Shown piece by piece: positions 23,226 through 33,602 of a stretch of 64,000 nt of DNA (its first letter is position 1; each line of letters starts with the position of its first letter). The notes beneath the pieces are model-generated. The model ran no database searches. It was not told the origin of the DNA and saw nothing but the letters and a program-made list of their open reading frames with translations. The position numbers and the translations under genes were made by a program. Source of the DNA: Jaminaea rosea (lineage: Eukaryota > Basidiomycota > Exobasidiomycetes > Microstromatales); contig NW_020289982.1 in NCBI RefSeq assembly GCF_003144245.1, positions 558,001 through 622,000 of the forward strand. Direction: 5' to 3'.

Positions 23226-23614
23226 GTTGGCGGGTAGGGGCCAATGGCTCTCGTCGTCACTCTCTCCCACGCAAGTCGAGGTGAAGGAGCGTGTATGCTG
23301 GCGAGCAGGGACGACGAGGTGCGGGCGACGGTGAGGGCGAGGATGAGGAAGCGGCAACGAAGGAGCAGCGAGCGAGCGAGCGGAAGACGACACCCACACT
23401 TTCTCCCAACTCGGGCCAAATTTCTCTCGCGCCGCTCCGACGAAGAAAGCTCGTCGTCTCACTTTGGCCCTTTCTTCCGCTCCGATCAGAGAGGCGAGGC
23501 TTGAGGTTGTGGAGCAACGGCTCAGACGGAAGGGCGACTGGCTCGACCTTTACTCATCAACTTTCGAGCCTCGAGTCGTCGATCCTTCTCAACGGGCCAC
23601 CGCCATTAACCACC
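23226..23614. promoter_or_regulatory. Divergent intergenic region, RPA190 / NDUFAF6-like
   Basis: The 389 bp between the two start codons hold both promoters. Open frames on both strands run through it but show only Arg/Ser-rich shadow composition. A CGAG/GCGA-rich patch at 23366-23384 is the only repeat-like structure seen. Confidence 0.4.
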
Positions 23615-24772
23615 ATGACAGGAAAAGCTCTTTCAACCAACGCAATCCGCATTGCTCGCGGTAGAGCATCAGTAGTTTCGCGCCCGACACTCCTTCGCAG
23701 CTATGCCAGCCATGCAAGCCAACAGCCTGCACCTGCCCCGCCTTCTCAGCAGCAACGCAAGTCCAATACCGTCTCGTCGTCAGCTCAACCAGACCCGTCT
23801 CTAGCCCCGCTTCGCATCCTCCATCCTCCTTCTCACCTGGCTTCTTACTTTTGGCCGACTCCACTGCGACGTCACTACCTCACGCTGCAGTCCCTCTTCC
23901 TAGAGCTGGCGCATGTCCCCTCGACGGTATCAGGCGAGATCCTCGGACGCATCAGGTATGGATGGTGGCGCGATGCCATCGGTGCATGCTACCGTGGCGA
24001 AGGTAGGAGATACAAGCATCCAATCATCGTAGCGCTGGAGGAGCTGATATGGGATCAAGAGGTCAGAAAGAGGGGAGGGGTAGTGCAAGACCACTTCGAG
24101 GCCATAGTGGACGCATGGGAGACTGCTCTGTCGTCGTCCCCAACGGCCCCATCACTGCAGCAACTAGAGGCAGCAGCAGAGCGCATCTACTCTCGGCAGC
24201 TCTACCTCCAGCTCAATCTCGCAGGCGTCGACGACCGCGCAACAGACGAGATCTTCTCCCACCTAGGCAAGGCGCATGGCCTTGTCGAGGCAATCGTGGA
24301 CACGCCGATGCGAATGGGCGTCAAGCTGACGCCGAGCAAGGATACAGGTGCAGACGGCAATGTCGTGGGCAGAGTAGCAAAAAATCGCAAACCGCCGATG
24401 AGCGAGGTTGCTCGTGGTCTCATCCTGCCTGCCGAGTATCTTGAGAAGCACGGGGTGGTCGAGGAAGAAGTAAAACGACAAGGTGGAATGGCGAAAGGCT
24501 TCAAGGACGCAGTCTTCGAAACAGCTACGCGGGCGAATGACTACCTCATCACTGCCAGAAGGGATATCAGGGAGAATTTGCAGGGGGGAAAAGTAGGCAA
24601 TGAAGCAGGGCGAGCGGTGCTGGTGGGAGCGGCGACGATACCGCATCTACTGGAAAGGCTGGAGCGATACGACTTTGATCCTTTCGAGCCCAAATTTAGG
24701 ATGGAGGCCAGAGGGCACGGCTGGAGGCTGCCATTGAAAATGTACAGAGTCGGGTGGACGGGCAAGCTCTAG
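23615..24772 (+). CDS. Mitochondrial complex I assembly factor, NDUFAF6/phytoene-synthase-like
   Basis: A single exon encodes 385 residues. The ATG at 23615 has a good context (CACC before it) and starts a presequence-like N-terminus rich in Arg, Ser and Ala (ALSTNAIRIARGRASVVSR). The body matches the squalene/phytoene synthase-like fold of NDUFAF6: RRHYLTLQSLFLELAHVP, GRIRYGWWRDAIGACYRG, IYSRQLYLQLNLAGV, then AHGLVEAIVDTPMRMG and RAVLVGAATIPHLLERLERYDFDPFEPK. Human NDUFAF6 is needed for early assembly of the ND1 module, and this fold family has usually lost the Asp-rich prenyl-transfer motifs; I see no DxxxD pair here either. Its presence suggests a respiratory chain with complex I. It lies in tandem with the N-myristoyltransferase gene. 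Confidence 0.85.
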   Translation: MTGKALSTNAIRIARGRASVVSRPTLLRSYASHASQQPAPAPPSQQQRKSNTVSSSAQPDPSLAPLRILHPPSHLASYFWPTPLRRHYLTLQSLFLELAHVPSTVSGEILGRIRYGWWRDAIGACYRGEGRRYKHPIIVALEELIWDQEVRKRGGVVQDHFEAIVDAWETALSSSPTAPSLQQLEAAAERIYSRQLYLQLNLAGVDDRATDEIFSHLGKAHGLVEAIVDTPMRMGVKLTPSKDTGADGNVVGRVAKNRKPPMSEVARGLILPAEYLEKHGVVEEEVKRQGGMAKGFKDAVFETATRANDYLITARRDIRENLQGGKVGNEAGRAVLVGAATIPHLLERLERYDFDPFEPKFRMEARGHGWRLPLKMYRVGWTGKL

Positions 24773-24919
24773 CTTACTGCGAGCAATGAATCGCTATCTA
24801 TGTTGAGAAGTGGCCAGACGTGCCGGCGTTCAGGGTCTTGATTGGTGTTGGTTGCGTTTCAGCCACGCGAGTCGAGATCCCCGCTCGCTGCGAGAGATCC
24901 GTGCAGCCGAAAAGAGGAG

Positions 24920-24953
24920 GCGGCGGTGCGGCGGTGCGGCGGTGCGGTGCGCT
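24920..24953 (+). repeat. Short GC-rich tandem repeat in a 5' leader
   Basis: About three copies of a 9-base unit (cggcggtgc) lie 50-80 bp before the N-myristoyltransferase start. It is too short to assign a role and could vary in length between strains. Confidence 0.7.
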
Positions 24954-24999
24954 TTGACCCTTGTTCCTTTCCTCTCGACTCCAATCCAACACCTCGATC

Positions 25000-27078
25000 A
25001 TGTCCTCTTCATCGTCATCTGATGCGCCTGGCAAGGCAGCAGAGACGCCTGCCCAAGGATCTGCTGCTGAAGTTACGCTGTCCCCTGCTGCGGCGCCGGC
25101 AGAAGACGTTGCCGATGCAGAAGAAGAAGGCGACGACGATATTGAAGGCGAGGAAGCCCCAGCCCTCGAGCCAGGAGGAACCCTCACCTCCAAGCAGCGC
25201 AAGAAGAAGAAGAGCAAAGCTGCTCAGAAGCTCAAGAAGAAGTTGGGACTCAACAGCAACTCGGACACCGCTGCCTCATCTTCATCCTCGTCCTCAGCCG
25301 CCAATCCGCAAGTCACCCCGGACATGCTCTCCCAAGTCCACTCAGCCGTTTCTGCCGAACATGGCTCAGATGCTGCTTCCAAGGTCAATGTCAAGAACCT
25401 GCAAGAAGTGCTCCGCTTGATGACACTGGAGCGCAATGCCACACTTGAGGGTCAGAAGAACAGGGGAATGTCAGCGAGCGTCAAGCAGATCAAGGACCAC
25501 AAGTTCTGGTGAGCCAGCCAAGATCCGCGCGAGGGTGAGGCTTCTATCTGCTGATTCTCCTTTTCTTCTCCTTTGCAGGAAAACTCAGCCCGTTATGAAA
25601 CAGTCTGATGCTCCTCCCACCACTGCAGAAGAAGAAGGCCCAATCGAGCCTTCTGCTCCCCCCGAAAAGGTCCGTCAAGAGCCTCTGCCTCTGCCGAGCG
25701 ACTTCGAATGGGTCACAATCGACATTGATAACTCTGAGGAGCTCAAGGAGGTGTACGAGCTACTGAGCGAAAACTACGTCGAAGACGATGATGCGAGCCT
25801 GCGATTCAACTACTCTGCGGATTTCCTGCACTGGGTCTTGAAGCATCCGGGCTATGACAAGAGCTGTGAGTGCCGTCGGCGAGGATCAACGTCAAGGAGC
25901 ATGCCGCTGACGGCTCTTCCTCCATTGCAGGGCACGTTGGCGTGAGAGTCTCCTCCACTCGCAAGCTTGTAGCCTTCATCAGCGGCATCCCGCACGAGCT
26001 GCGAGTCCGCTCGAAATCCTTCCAATCCGCCGAGATCAACTTCCTCTGCGTCCACAAGAAGTTGCGCTCCAAGCGTCTCACGCCAGTCCTTATCAAGGAA
26101 GTCACGCGAAGATGCCACTTGAAGGGCATCTTCCAGGCCATCTACACCGTCGGAGCCGTACTCCCCACGCCGATGAGTTGCGCCCGCTATTACCATCGAA
26201 CAATCAATGCGGAGAAGCTGCTCGAGATTGGGTTCGCAGCTGTCCCGCAGGGTATGAGCAAGGAGAGGTGGATCGCCCGCTACTCCCTGCCCAAGGAGAC
26301 GAAGCTGTCAGGGTTGAGAGAGATGGAGGAGAAGGACGTTCCAGCCGTTGGCAAGCTTCTCCGCCGCTACCTACGACGCTTCGATGTCGCACCGCGGTTC
26401 ACAGACGAGGAGGTGAAGCATGTGTTGCTCAGTGGAAACGGGAGATTGAAGGGCGGAAAGCAGGTAGTGTGGACGTACGTGGTAGAGCAAGAAGGAAGGA
26501 TCACGGACATGGCGTCCTTCTACTCGCTCCCTTCGAGCGTGCTCGACTCAAAGACACACAAGACGCTGGAGGCGGCGTACCTCTTCTACTACGCGACCGA
26601 TGCGGCCTTTACGGAGGAGCAGCCAGCGTCATCAGCGTCGGAGGCCACAGAGGACCAGGCCGGCTCCTCCAAATCCGACTCCCTTCCAGCCTGGCAGCGC
26701 TCTCACCTCACCTCCCTCTCCCCCTCCGAGCTCGCCGACGAGCGCAACGCCCCACACTGGCAGACCCAACCACCTACGGCTCATACCACTCGTCTACGCG
26801 CCCTCCTCACGGACATCCTCGTCCTCGCAGCCCAACAAGGCTTCGACGTATGCAATGCTCTTACTACCCTAGACAACAACTCCTTCCTATCTGACCTGCA
26901 CTTCGGACCGGGGGACGGCTTCTTGAGGTGGTACCTTTACAACTGGAGGACAAGACCGATCTGTGGTGGGATGGGCGGCAGACCGGGTGAGGGAGAGCTG
27001 GATCCCGCGGCAAAGAGTGCGGTCGAGGGTGGAAAGAGTTGGAGCTGGGGGAGCGGGTTGGGCGTTGCGATGGTGTAG
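25000..27078 (+). CDS. NMT1: Glycylpeptide N-tetradecanoyltransferase (N-myristoyltransferase)
   Basis: The enzyme moves myristate from myristoyl-CoA to N-terminal glycines. Exons 25000-25508, 25579-25865 and 25931-27078 (introns 70 and 65 nt) give 647 residues, against 455 in yeast; the excess is a disordered Ser/Ala/Glu N-terminus with a Lys-rich block (KQRKKKKSKAAQKLKKK) like the ribosome-targeting tract of animal enzymes. Core motifs: HKFWKTQPVMKQ, EPLPLPSDFEWVTID, FLHWVLKHPGYDKSWHVGVR (joined across intron 2), RKLVAFISGIP, EINFLCVHKKLRSKRLTPVL and FQAIYTVGAVLPTP. The end FLRWYLYNWRTRPICGG...GVAMV follows the yeast FYLFNYRAKPITGG...GVVML. The last residue, whose carboxylate is catalytic in this family, is Val and not Leu. 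It is convergent with the Phe-tRNA synthetase gene. Confidence 0.95.
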
Positions 27079-27259
27079 AGTCGGCGATGGTCGAGATGAC
27101 GCAGAGGGGAGGTGCTGCAGGTCCGGCCAAAAGGCGACGCAAGAGCGAAATCAGAAGAGAGGAAAAGGTAGCAAAGCAATCTACATTTGATTTCAGCAGA
27201 GCCTCTCGCTGGCCCCTTTACCCTCCATTCGCTCCTTCTTTTCCTCGCCCACCCACTAC

Positions 27260-29404
27260 TCAGAGGAAAGGCTCAACCTGCAATTCGAGCACAGCTGTTG
27301 GCCAGTCGAGACCGAAGGCAGCCAACACCTCAGGGTGCAACACGCCCAATTGTCCAACAGTGATGACCTCACCTCCCTTCCTGCCACCGAGGTGCAGCTT
27401 GGACGCCAGATTAGAGATGGCCGAAATGGCACTGTCCTTGCTGCTGCTGCTGCTGCTCTGCTGCTTCTTGTCTGCATCACCGAGATGCTTCTCCACATCC
27501 GTCGCACTCGCCGTCGGAGCAGCCCGCTTAGCCGCATCAACATCGTCACCCGTTGCGGGCGCCTTGATCTGTTGCTGGTTTGCCTCCTCCTTCTCCTCCT
27601 GCTCCCTGACCGGTGTACGGAACTTGACCACCGCCGCCCTCCCAGGCATGAAGGTTGGGTCGTCCGATTCCTCGATCCAGTAGCCACCCTTATCCCTTCC
27701 TGCGTGACCGCTCTCCTTCTTGCCTGCACTGCTCGACGACGACGACGCCGCCTCTCGTCCTCCTTGGAGGTAAGGTACATCCAAGACCCGCATCACCCTA
27801 CCCAGCAGGCCGTGAACCACCTCAAACTTGGCCTCGCGATCAGAATAGCTCGCTACTGCCCTGCGTTCATTCTTTGCGCATCTTTCCAGATCCTCGGCGT
27901 CTTGCCTTGCTACGTCGGAGACCTCGAATAGGCGCCAGGGCAAGCTGTGCTTGCGATTCTCGCGGAGGGTCTTGAGCAAGCCTGGCAGCAAGGTTGTTCG
28001 TACCATTTGGTATTCGAGCGACTTGGGGTTCTCTAGGAGGATGGCCTCGCTTCCCGGATCGGGGCGACGTAGTTGCTTGTATGCCTCGTCGTGAGAGCAG
28101 AGGATCAAGGAAAGGGCCTCCACCCATCCCGCATAGGCGAATTCTCGCCTGAGCACATCGCTAAGCTTGTTGATGGGCAGAGGAGCGGCGACTGTGTTTG
28201 TTGACGGGAAGCGACGCGGCAGGTGATCGAAGCCGTATGCTACTGCGACGTCCTCCATGAGGTCGCATTCGTGCAGAACATCTGGTCTTGTTGCGGGGAT
28301 GCTGACTTGCAGTACGTCTGGTGATTGAGGGGATTGAGTGGCTGAGTGACCCATTCGCTCCAGCAGCTTGATGGTCGTGGGCACATCGAGGTCGAGGCCC
28401 GTGCAAGAGTTGATGTAGGACAGGCGGCAGGTCGCAACGCGCGGTGACAGGTCTGGGGTGATGAGGCTCTTGCCATCCGAGTGGACGATCTTTACAGGTT
28501 CGACGCTGTATGTGAGGCAGAGGGGAAAAAGATGGTCAGCGCCTGCCCAGCGCCGCAACTACTCTTTGCTCCCTGTCACTTACGAAAACTTTTCCCCGCA
28601 GTACTCAGCAAACATGGAGACGAGCTCAGCCAGCGCGTGACTACATCTGGTCTCGTCTGTCCCCGTCATATCGATGAGCACATTCTTCGTGTTGAGGGTG
28701 ATCTTCGAATGATCTCCATTGATCACTGGCGGCAGTGAGCAGACCGTCTCTTCTGCGTCGAGAACGACAGGGTAGACGGGCGAGTCCCTGATAATGGACA
28801 GGTACTTCGAAAGGTGCTTGTCTTGCTCCAACGTAGTCATGAGCGTGGGCCCATCCATGACCTGTCCTGGCCTGTTGAGGGGAGCGAATTTGACATCCTT
28901 GGGGGCGAGGCCTTTGTAGGAGAAGGGCGCCTTGATCGTGTCAAGGTCGTGCGTTCCCATAGAGACGAGAGTACGACGACGGCCAAGGTTCTGATGCAGC
29001 TTGTCCTGCAGATCGATGAAGCTTGCGTAGTTTTCCGGCGTGAAGGTGACGTTACGCAGCACAGCGCCGAGGATCGTTGGGCGGATCTTGGAGACTTGGT
29101 CGTCAACGTGGATCTCGAGCATCTCCTTTGGCTGCATGACCTTGATATCCGGCTGCTTCATCTTCCCTAGGAAGACAAGAAGGGCTCTTGCGATTCCCTC
29201 ATGGCAAAGCAGATCATATCGGTTGGCAGGGATATCGATCTTGAGCTGCGGTCTCTCGCCATTGCCCGCTTTACGACATTCCTCCGTCGTGTCGTCGTCG
29301 AGCTCGATGCCGAATTGGAAGCAGAGCTCGTCGAATTCTTGTGTCGTGTAGTCTTTGCCTAGCGACTTGAAGAAGTTGGCCTTGTCGACCGAAACGGTAG
29401 GCAT
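27260..29404 (-). CDS. FRS1: Cytosolic phenylalanyl-tRNA synthetase beta subunit
   Basis: This is the beta chain of the (alpha-beta)2 enzyme that charges tRNA-Phe. Exons 29404-28584 and 28505-27260 (78-nt intron, gtaagt...cag) give 688 residues, about 95 longer than yeast or human. The N-terminus MPTVSVDKANFFKSLGK, the B3/B4 core with LKIDIPANRYDLLCHEG, the editing-domain region (SLPPVINGDHSKITLNTKN), the B5 region and the catalytic-like module (FAYAGWVEALSLILCSHDEA, PWRLFEVSDVA) are all present. The extra length is two low-complexity insertions in the C-terminal module: a Ser-rich one around residues 525-550 and a longer Glu/Gln/Ala/Ser one at about 573-652, just before the conserved GQLGVLHPEVLAAFGL. 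The start at 29404 is the family N-terminus; an upstream in-frame ATG at 29455 would add 17 residues. It is divergent from GPN2. Confidence 0.95.
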
Positions 29405-29623
29405 GGCGGCGAAGGTGAGCGGGTGGTGAGGGGTAAGAAGGATGAAATGCAGCACGAGACGCTCAACGGGACCTCAACGTCGACTTGGACCTCGACTGGA
29501 CTGACTCGCCTCGGCCCGACTGCGCGGTCTCGAGCTCGACAGGAAAGTCGAGACAGACACGGAAGTAGACTTGGACCGCTTGTCGCTCCTTGCCATCACT
29601 CCACTCCAGAGAATCAAGCCAGG

Positions 29624-31172
29624 ATGCCATTCGGCCAGCTTGTCATAGGTGCGCACCGTCTTGGCTCGCCAGGACCACTATCGTCGTTCCTCCAACAAAT
29701 ACTGACACCTCTCTTCCTTCGCTCTGCACTCAGGCTCGCCCGGCTCCGGCAAATCGACGTACTGTCGTGGGCTGCAGGACTTCCTAGGCGCCCTCCGTCG
29801 CCCTAATGTCCACATCGTCAACTTGGATCCTGCAAACTCCACGACTCCTTACCGCAGCTCAATAGATATCAATGCGCTCATATCCGTCCACGACATCATG
29901 GCCGAGCTTGGACTAGGACCAAATGGAGCAATGCTCTACGCAATCGAGTACTTGGAAGCCAACTTCGAGTGGCTGTTGCAGAGATTGAAGGAGCTCGGAG
30001 ATGAGGCGTACGTCGTCTTCGATCTGCCGGGACAGGTTGAGCTCAGCACAAACCATCCTAGTCTGACACGCATCGTCAAGCGGCTGGAGAAGGAAGCCGG
30101 GTGTAGGCTAGTGGCCGTCCATCTCGTCGACGCGACACACGCCCTTGACGCTCAGCGGTATGTCTCTTTGCTGTTGCTCTGCCTACGCGCCATGCTCCAC
30201 CTCGAGCTTCCCCACCTCAACGTGCTCAGCAAGGTGGACCTCCTGGGTCCTCTAAGTGGCGGGGAGCTGCCTATGCCACTCGAGAATTATACCGATCCAG
30301 ATGCTGAGGTTTGGCGGGAGGTCCTGGCTGGGGAAGGACAGCAGAGCGGTAGCGACGACGACTCGGATGCCGAAACAGCAGGCGCAGGTCCCTCCTCCCG
30401 ACGCCCTCCGCGCACCAGCATCCGGCCACGTAGACGATACGACGCCCTCAATGCTCGTTTGGTCGACGTCATCGAGGACTTCTCCCTGGTGGGCTTCGAG
30501 ACCCTGGCGGTCGAGGACAAGGAGAGTATGTACCGCCTTGTACGGACGGTGGACAAGGTCGGCGGATGGGTCTTCGTCCACGCCGGGGATGAGGGCGGCG
30601 CTGAGGATGGAGAGGATGATGAAGCTATGCCACCCGAATTGAGACGGGCGCTGATGGAAGACGAGCAAGAGAGAAGAAGAGCTGCGGGCGAGCCAACCGG
30701 ACCCGCGGGAGGAGGAGGGCAAAGGAATGGTGCCGCAGCGGCAGAAGCAGCATCAGCGCTCTCCCTCTTCACAACTCTAGATAGCGGCATTGTACCCGGA
30801 TGGGGCCGGCCAGAGGACGTAGAGGAGAGATACATTACCTCGTTCAGGCGCAAGACTGCTGCGGCGCGAGCTCAGGACGATGGGGAGAGAATGGAGCAAG
30901 ACGACGGGGTCCGAGGCAAAGACGGGTCAGGCGATGTCGACGAAGAAGAGTTCCAGCGTCAGGAGGAGGCGAGGATTTATGCTGCGTATCGGGAATGGAA
31001 GGCGGAGCAGGAGGGCAGAAAGGGCGGCAATGCGGAGCAGAGACAGGGAGCTGCTGATGATCAGCAGGCGGCTGTACAGAGAGCGACGGCCTCAAGACGC
31101 GTAGGCAATATCGAGATCAAGGAGAGGAGTCGGTCGAAAGCAGGCCAGCCAGCGGCGATGGGCATGCAGTGA
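29624..31172 (+). CDS. GPN2: GPN-loop GTPase 2
   Basis: GPN2 is a small GTPase that helps assemble and import RNA polymerases II and III. The first exon is only 25 nt (29624-29648); the second is 29734-31172, with an 85-nt intron that has a tactgac branch site and cag acceptor. The join gives MPFGQLVIGSPGSGKSTYC, the expected P-loop (residues 9-17). The defining Gly-Pro-Asn loop is at 70-72 (LGLGPNGAM), followed by YLEANFEWLLQRL, VVFDLPGQVELSTNHPSL and NVLSKVDLLGPL. At 487 residues it exceeds yeast (347) and human (310). The excess is a charged insertion after the G4 region and a Glu/Arg/Ala-rich tail after PGWGRPEDVEERY. The stop codon lies inside the first unit of a 26-bp tandem duplication. 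Confidence 0.93.
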
Positions 31173-31215
31173 AATGCTTGTACTCCTGCATGCAATGAAA
31201 TGCTTGTACTCCTGC
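31164..31215 (+). repeat. 26-bp tandem duplication across the GPN2 stop codon
   Basis: Bases 31164-31189 and 31190-31215 are two adjacent copies of one 26-base unit, differing only at 31169 versus 31195. The GPN2 stop (31170-31172) lies within the first copy, so the second copy is 3' UTR. Confidence 0.95.
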
Positions 31216-31275
31216 CATTCTTTCCTGGATATCTAGCAAAAGTCCGCCCCATTGATGTCCGTCATCCCTCTTCCC

Positions 31276-32916
31276 TCACTTGTCACTCCTCTCACCTCTT
31301 CCCATCACACATTCCTCATCCCAACTCAGCACCTTGCCACTCTTGGCGTCGCGCGGCCTGCCCTCATTGACCTCGCGATTGACCTTGGCCCGGAACATGT
31401 CAAGTGGGCAGAGCTCCGGACCCCCATCTGCCGCGGGCGAAGACGCCGGAGCGCACCAGGGCATGCGTACGGGTCGGCCATCGTAAAGGAGGCGAACGAA
31501 GTGCTGTGTTCGCGCTTCCTGGGCTTCTGCTCCTGAGCTTGCCTGCGGTTGAGCCTGTCGCCCTGCCTGCTTCCAAAGCTCCACCCCCACGCTCGCAGTG
31601 AAAGCCGGCCATCTCCTCCCGTCGTACAGGTCCAGCGTAGCCAGCATGCCGGCCAGGGTGGTATCGTGAGTAGAGTAGATGGCCATACGCAGCGGGACTT
31701 TCTCGCTTTTCTCATTCTCGCCCGGAGCAATCACCTCGCTGCTAGCAGCCTTTTCGTCCAAGCACCACTGCAGATCCCTCAGGAGAGGGCCCATCGCAAG
31801 GCGACGAAAGACCTTGCTCTTTTCTCCATCTCCTGCCTCTTCTTCCCGTCCAGATCGACCAGCAGAGTACCCGCCAAACCACTCGGCGCACACGGCTGCC
31901 TCCATCTTGTCGAGGGCCTCGCTCTGACCGCGCATCGGAGCAGGAACAGGCATGCTATGTGCCTTGGCGCATCTTAGACTGTCCGTCACCCCCGACAAGC
32001 GCGGATGACCATCCACCCGTAGCTTGACTGATCCGTCCTTACTGAGATGTGGTGCAATAAGGGGGTCAAGCGTAGAGAGCCAGGGATTGAGCAGCCTAGC
32101 TGCCTGGCGGGAGAAGTGGGCGTCTAGTCTCGCCAGGGTGGGGCAGGAGTAGGTGTTTGGGAGTAAGGATTCTTGATGTCCATTGCGGATGAATATGGTG
32201 GGACGGTATGCTTGCGAAGGGGATGATGATAATGAGGACGAGTGGTCTTGTGAGAGGGAGAGCAGGCCCTTGATCACTTGTGTTGCACTTTCCGTCGTCC
32301 GCGGCATGTTTGTGCTGCGCACGTAGAGCAACCCGCTCCCTTCGTCCTCCCTTGCCAGCTTGGCTGGGAGAAGGCCAAGTTGATCAACATAGACTGAGCG
32401 CAGATGCTGACCCATTTTGAGCGTCGAAGCTCTTCCTCGGTCTGTCAGCTCTCCGAGGAGGCATTCACCTCTGAGTGGAGCGGAGACGCGGGTTGATCCT
32501 TCCCCTGTTGGGTTGGGGGTACCTGCCATCAAAATGGTTGGCTCCACAGACTCGGGCACACGAAGGATAGGCATGGACTCGCTCCGTGCTTCTTTGCTGC
32601 TCTCTCCTGCGGCTAGGACAGTTGGCGAGTAAGGTTGGGCATTGGTAAAGCACAACGCCCAGCGCTCTGGCAGTGGTGGGTTTGCGGTGAGGAGGCGGGT
32701 GCGGACGGGAACTCGCTCCCCATGCCGAATGTAGTAGTGAACTTGGACGAGTTCAAGCGGCGTCGTGGAGGACGGAGAGGAAGCGTCGCTTGATGAAGTC
32801 GAGGGAGCAACAGGTCGGGTCCAAGGCCAAGGCCTTGTTGGGTGGACGGCGCTGATTCTCGGGTCGTCGCATGGTGGAGGCAAGGGTATTGCCGATGAGG
32901 ACGGATCAGAGGTCAT
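31276..32916 (-). CDS. Histidine phosphatase (branch 2, acid phosphatase-like)
   Basis: A single exon encodes 546 residues. The phosphoacceptor motif YIRHGERVPVRTR puts the catalytic histidine at 65, and the distal proton-donor motif STHDTTLAGM puts His417-Asp418 in place. This spacing is that of the branch 2 histidine phosphatases (acid phosphatase, phytase, ACP6/lysophosphatidic acid phosphatase). No secretion signal is seen: the N-terminus is Ser/Pro-rich, so an intracellular, ACP6-like enzyme is more likely than a secreted phytase. Two Ser-rich, low-complexity loops interrupt the middle. The substrate cannot be told from sequence. It is convergent with GPN2 (103 bp). Confidence 0.85.
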   Translation of the reverse strand: MTSDPSSSAIPLPPPCDDPRISAVHPTRPWPWTRPVAPSTSSSDASSPSSTTPLELVQVHYYIRHGERVPVRTRLLTANPPLPERWALCFTNAQPYSPTVLAAGESSKEARSESMPILRVPESVEPTILMAGTPNPTGEGSTRVSAPLRGECLLGELTDRGRASTLKMGQHLRSVYVDQLGLLPAKLAREDEGSGLLYVRSTNMPRTTESATQVIKGLLSLSQDHSSSLSSSPSQAYRPTIFIRNGHQESLLPNTYSCPTLARLDAHFSRQAARLLNPWLSTLDPLIAPHLSKDGSVKLRVDGHPRLSGVTDSLRCAKAHSMPVPAPMRGQSEALDKMEAAVCAEWFGGYSAGRSGREEEAGDGEKSKVFRRLAMGPLLRDLQWCLDEKAASSEVIAPGENEKSEKVPLRMAIYSTHDTTLAGMLATLDLYDGRRWPAFTASVGVELWKQAGRQAQPQASSGAEAQEARTQHFVRLLYDGRPVRMPWCAPASSPAADGGPELCPLDMFRAKVNREVNEGRPRDAKSGKVLSWDEECVMGRGERSDK

Positions 32917-33602
32917 GATAAGGGGTTGAAGGGAAGCGGACGTGTGTACCGCTGTTGCTACGATGGGAGATACCGGGGTTGGAGGTGAGGGTTAGAGCAG
33001 GAAGAAGTGGACGCACGCACGCCCACACGGGACGCACTTTGGTCAGCCCGCGTCTCCAAGGCAAGACGGAAAGCCGATAGCGGACAGAGATGAGCACGCG
33101 GGCCGAGCCAAGAGGGTAAACAATCAGGGTCCAGGCCGGTAAGATCTCGGTCTTGGACGACTACCAAGAGCGACGAGGGTGATGATCGATTTGAGTAGGT
33201 TCTGGTGGGAAGATGGAGCAAGGGCCCCGTTGTTGCCCCGACCCTTGCGCCGCGACTGCCGCCGGGCCGATTTCAAAGTTGCGTCCGTGCGCGGCTTCTC
33301 ACGGGGTGGATCATCGAATGCAGCGTCGTCCGACTCCCCACAATTGCAGCTATCTCTCCTCTCCACCACATCATTCCATCAGCATGCCGTCCTGTTTCTC
33401 ATCATTGCTACCGGCAAGGCGTGGCACCGTCACGCCTCAGTCACCAGACCCACATCGTCGCGAGTCCCTCTCATCTTCTGCCTTGCCAGTCGAAAAGCCA
33501 ACAGCCTACCCAGCATGCGCTCACTGCACCCAAGACACCTACCTGCTGCCTGCCTACGAGTCAGCAGCATCTCTCGGGCAAGCAACACCCTTCTCTGGCA
33601 CA
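32917..33602. promoter_or_regulatory. Divergent intergenic region, histidine phosphatase / M20 peptidase
   Basis: This 686-bp gap is long for the window. On the plus strand the frame of the M20 gene is open back to 33213 with further ATGs, so an N-terminal extension is possible. I see no other gene and no clear promoter element. Confidence 0.4.

Noticed and set aside
33213-33602. 130-residue N-terminal extension of the M20 amidohydrolase
   Set aside because: The sequence is Cys/Pro/Ser-rich with no targeting signal or family similarity; the ATG at 33603 gives the usual length. It is kept only as an alternative.
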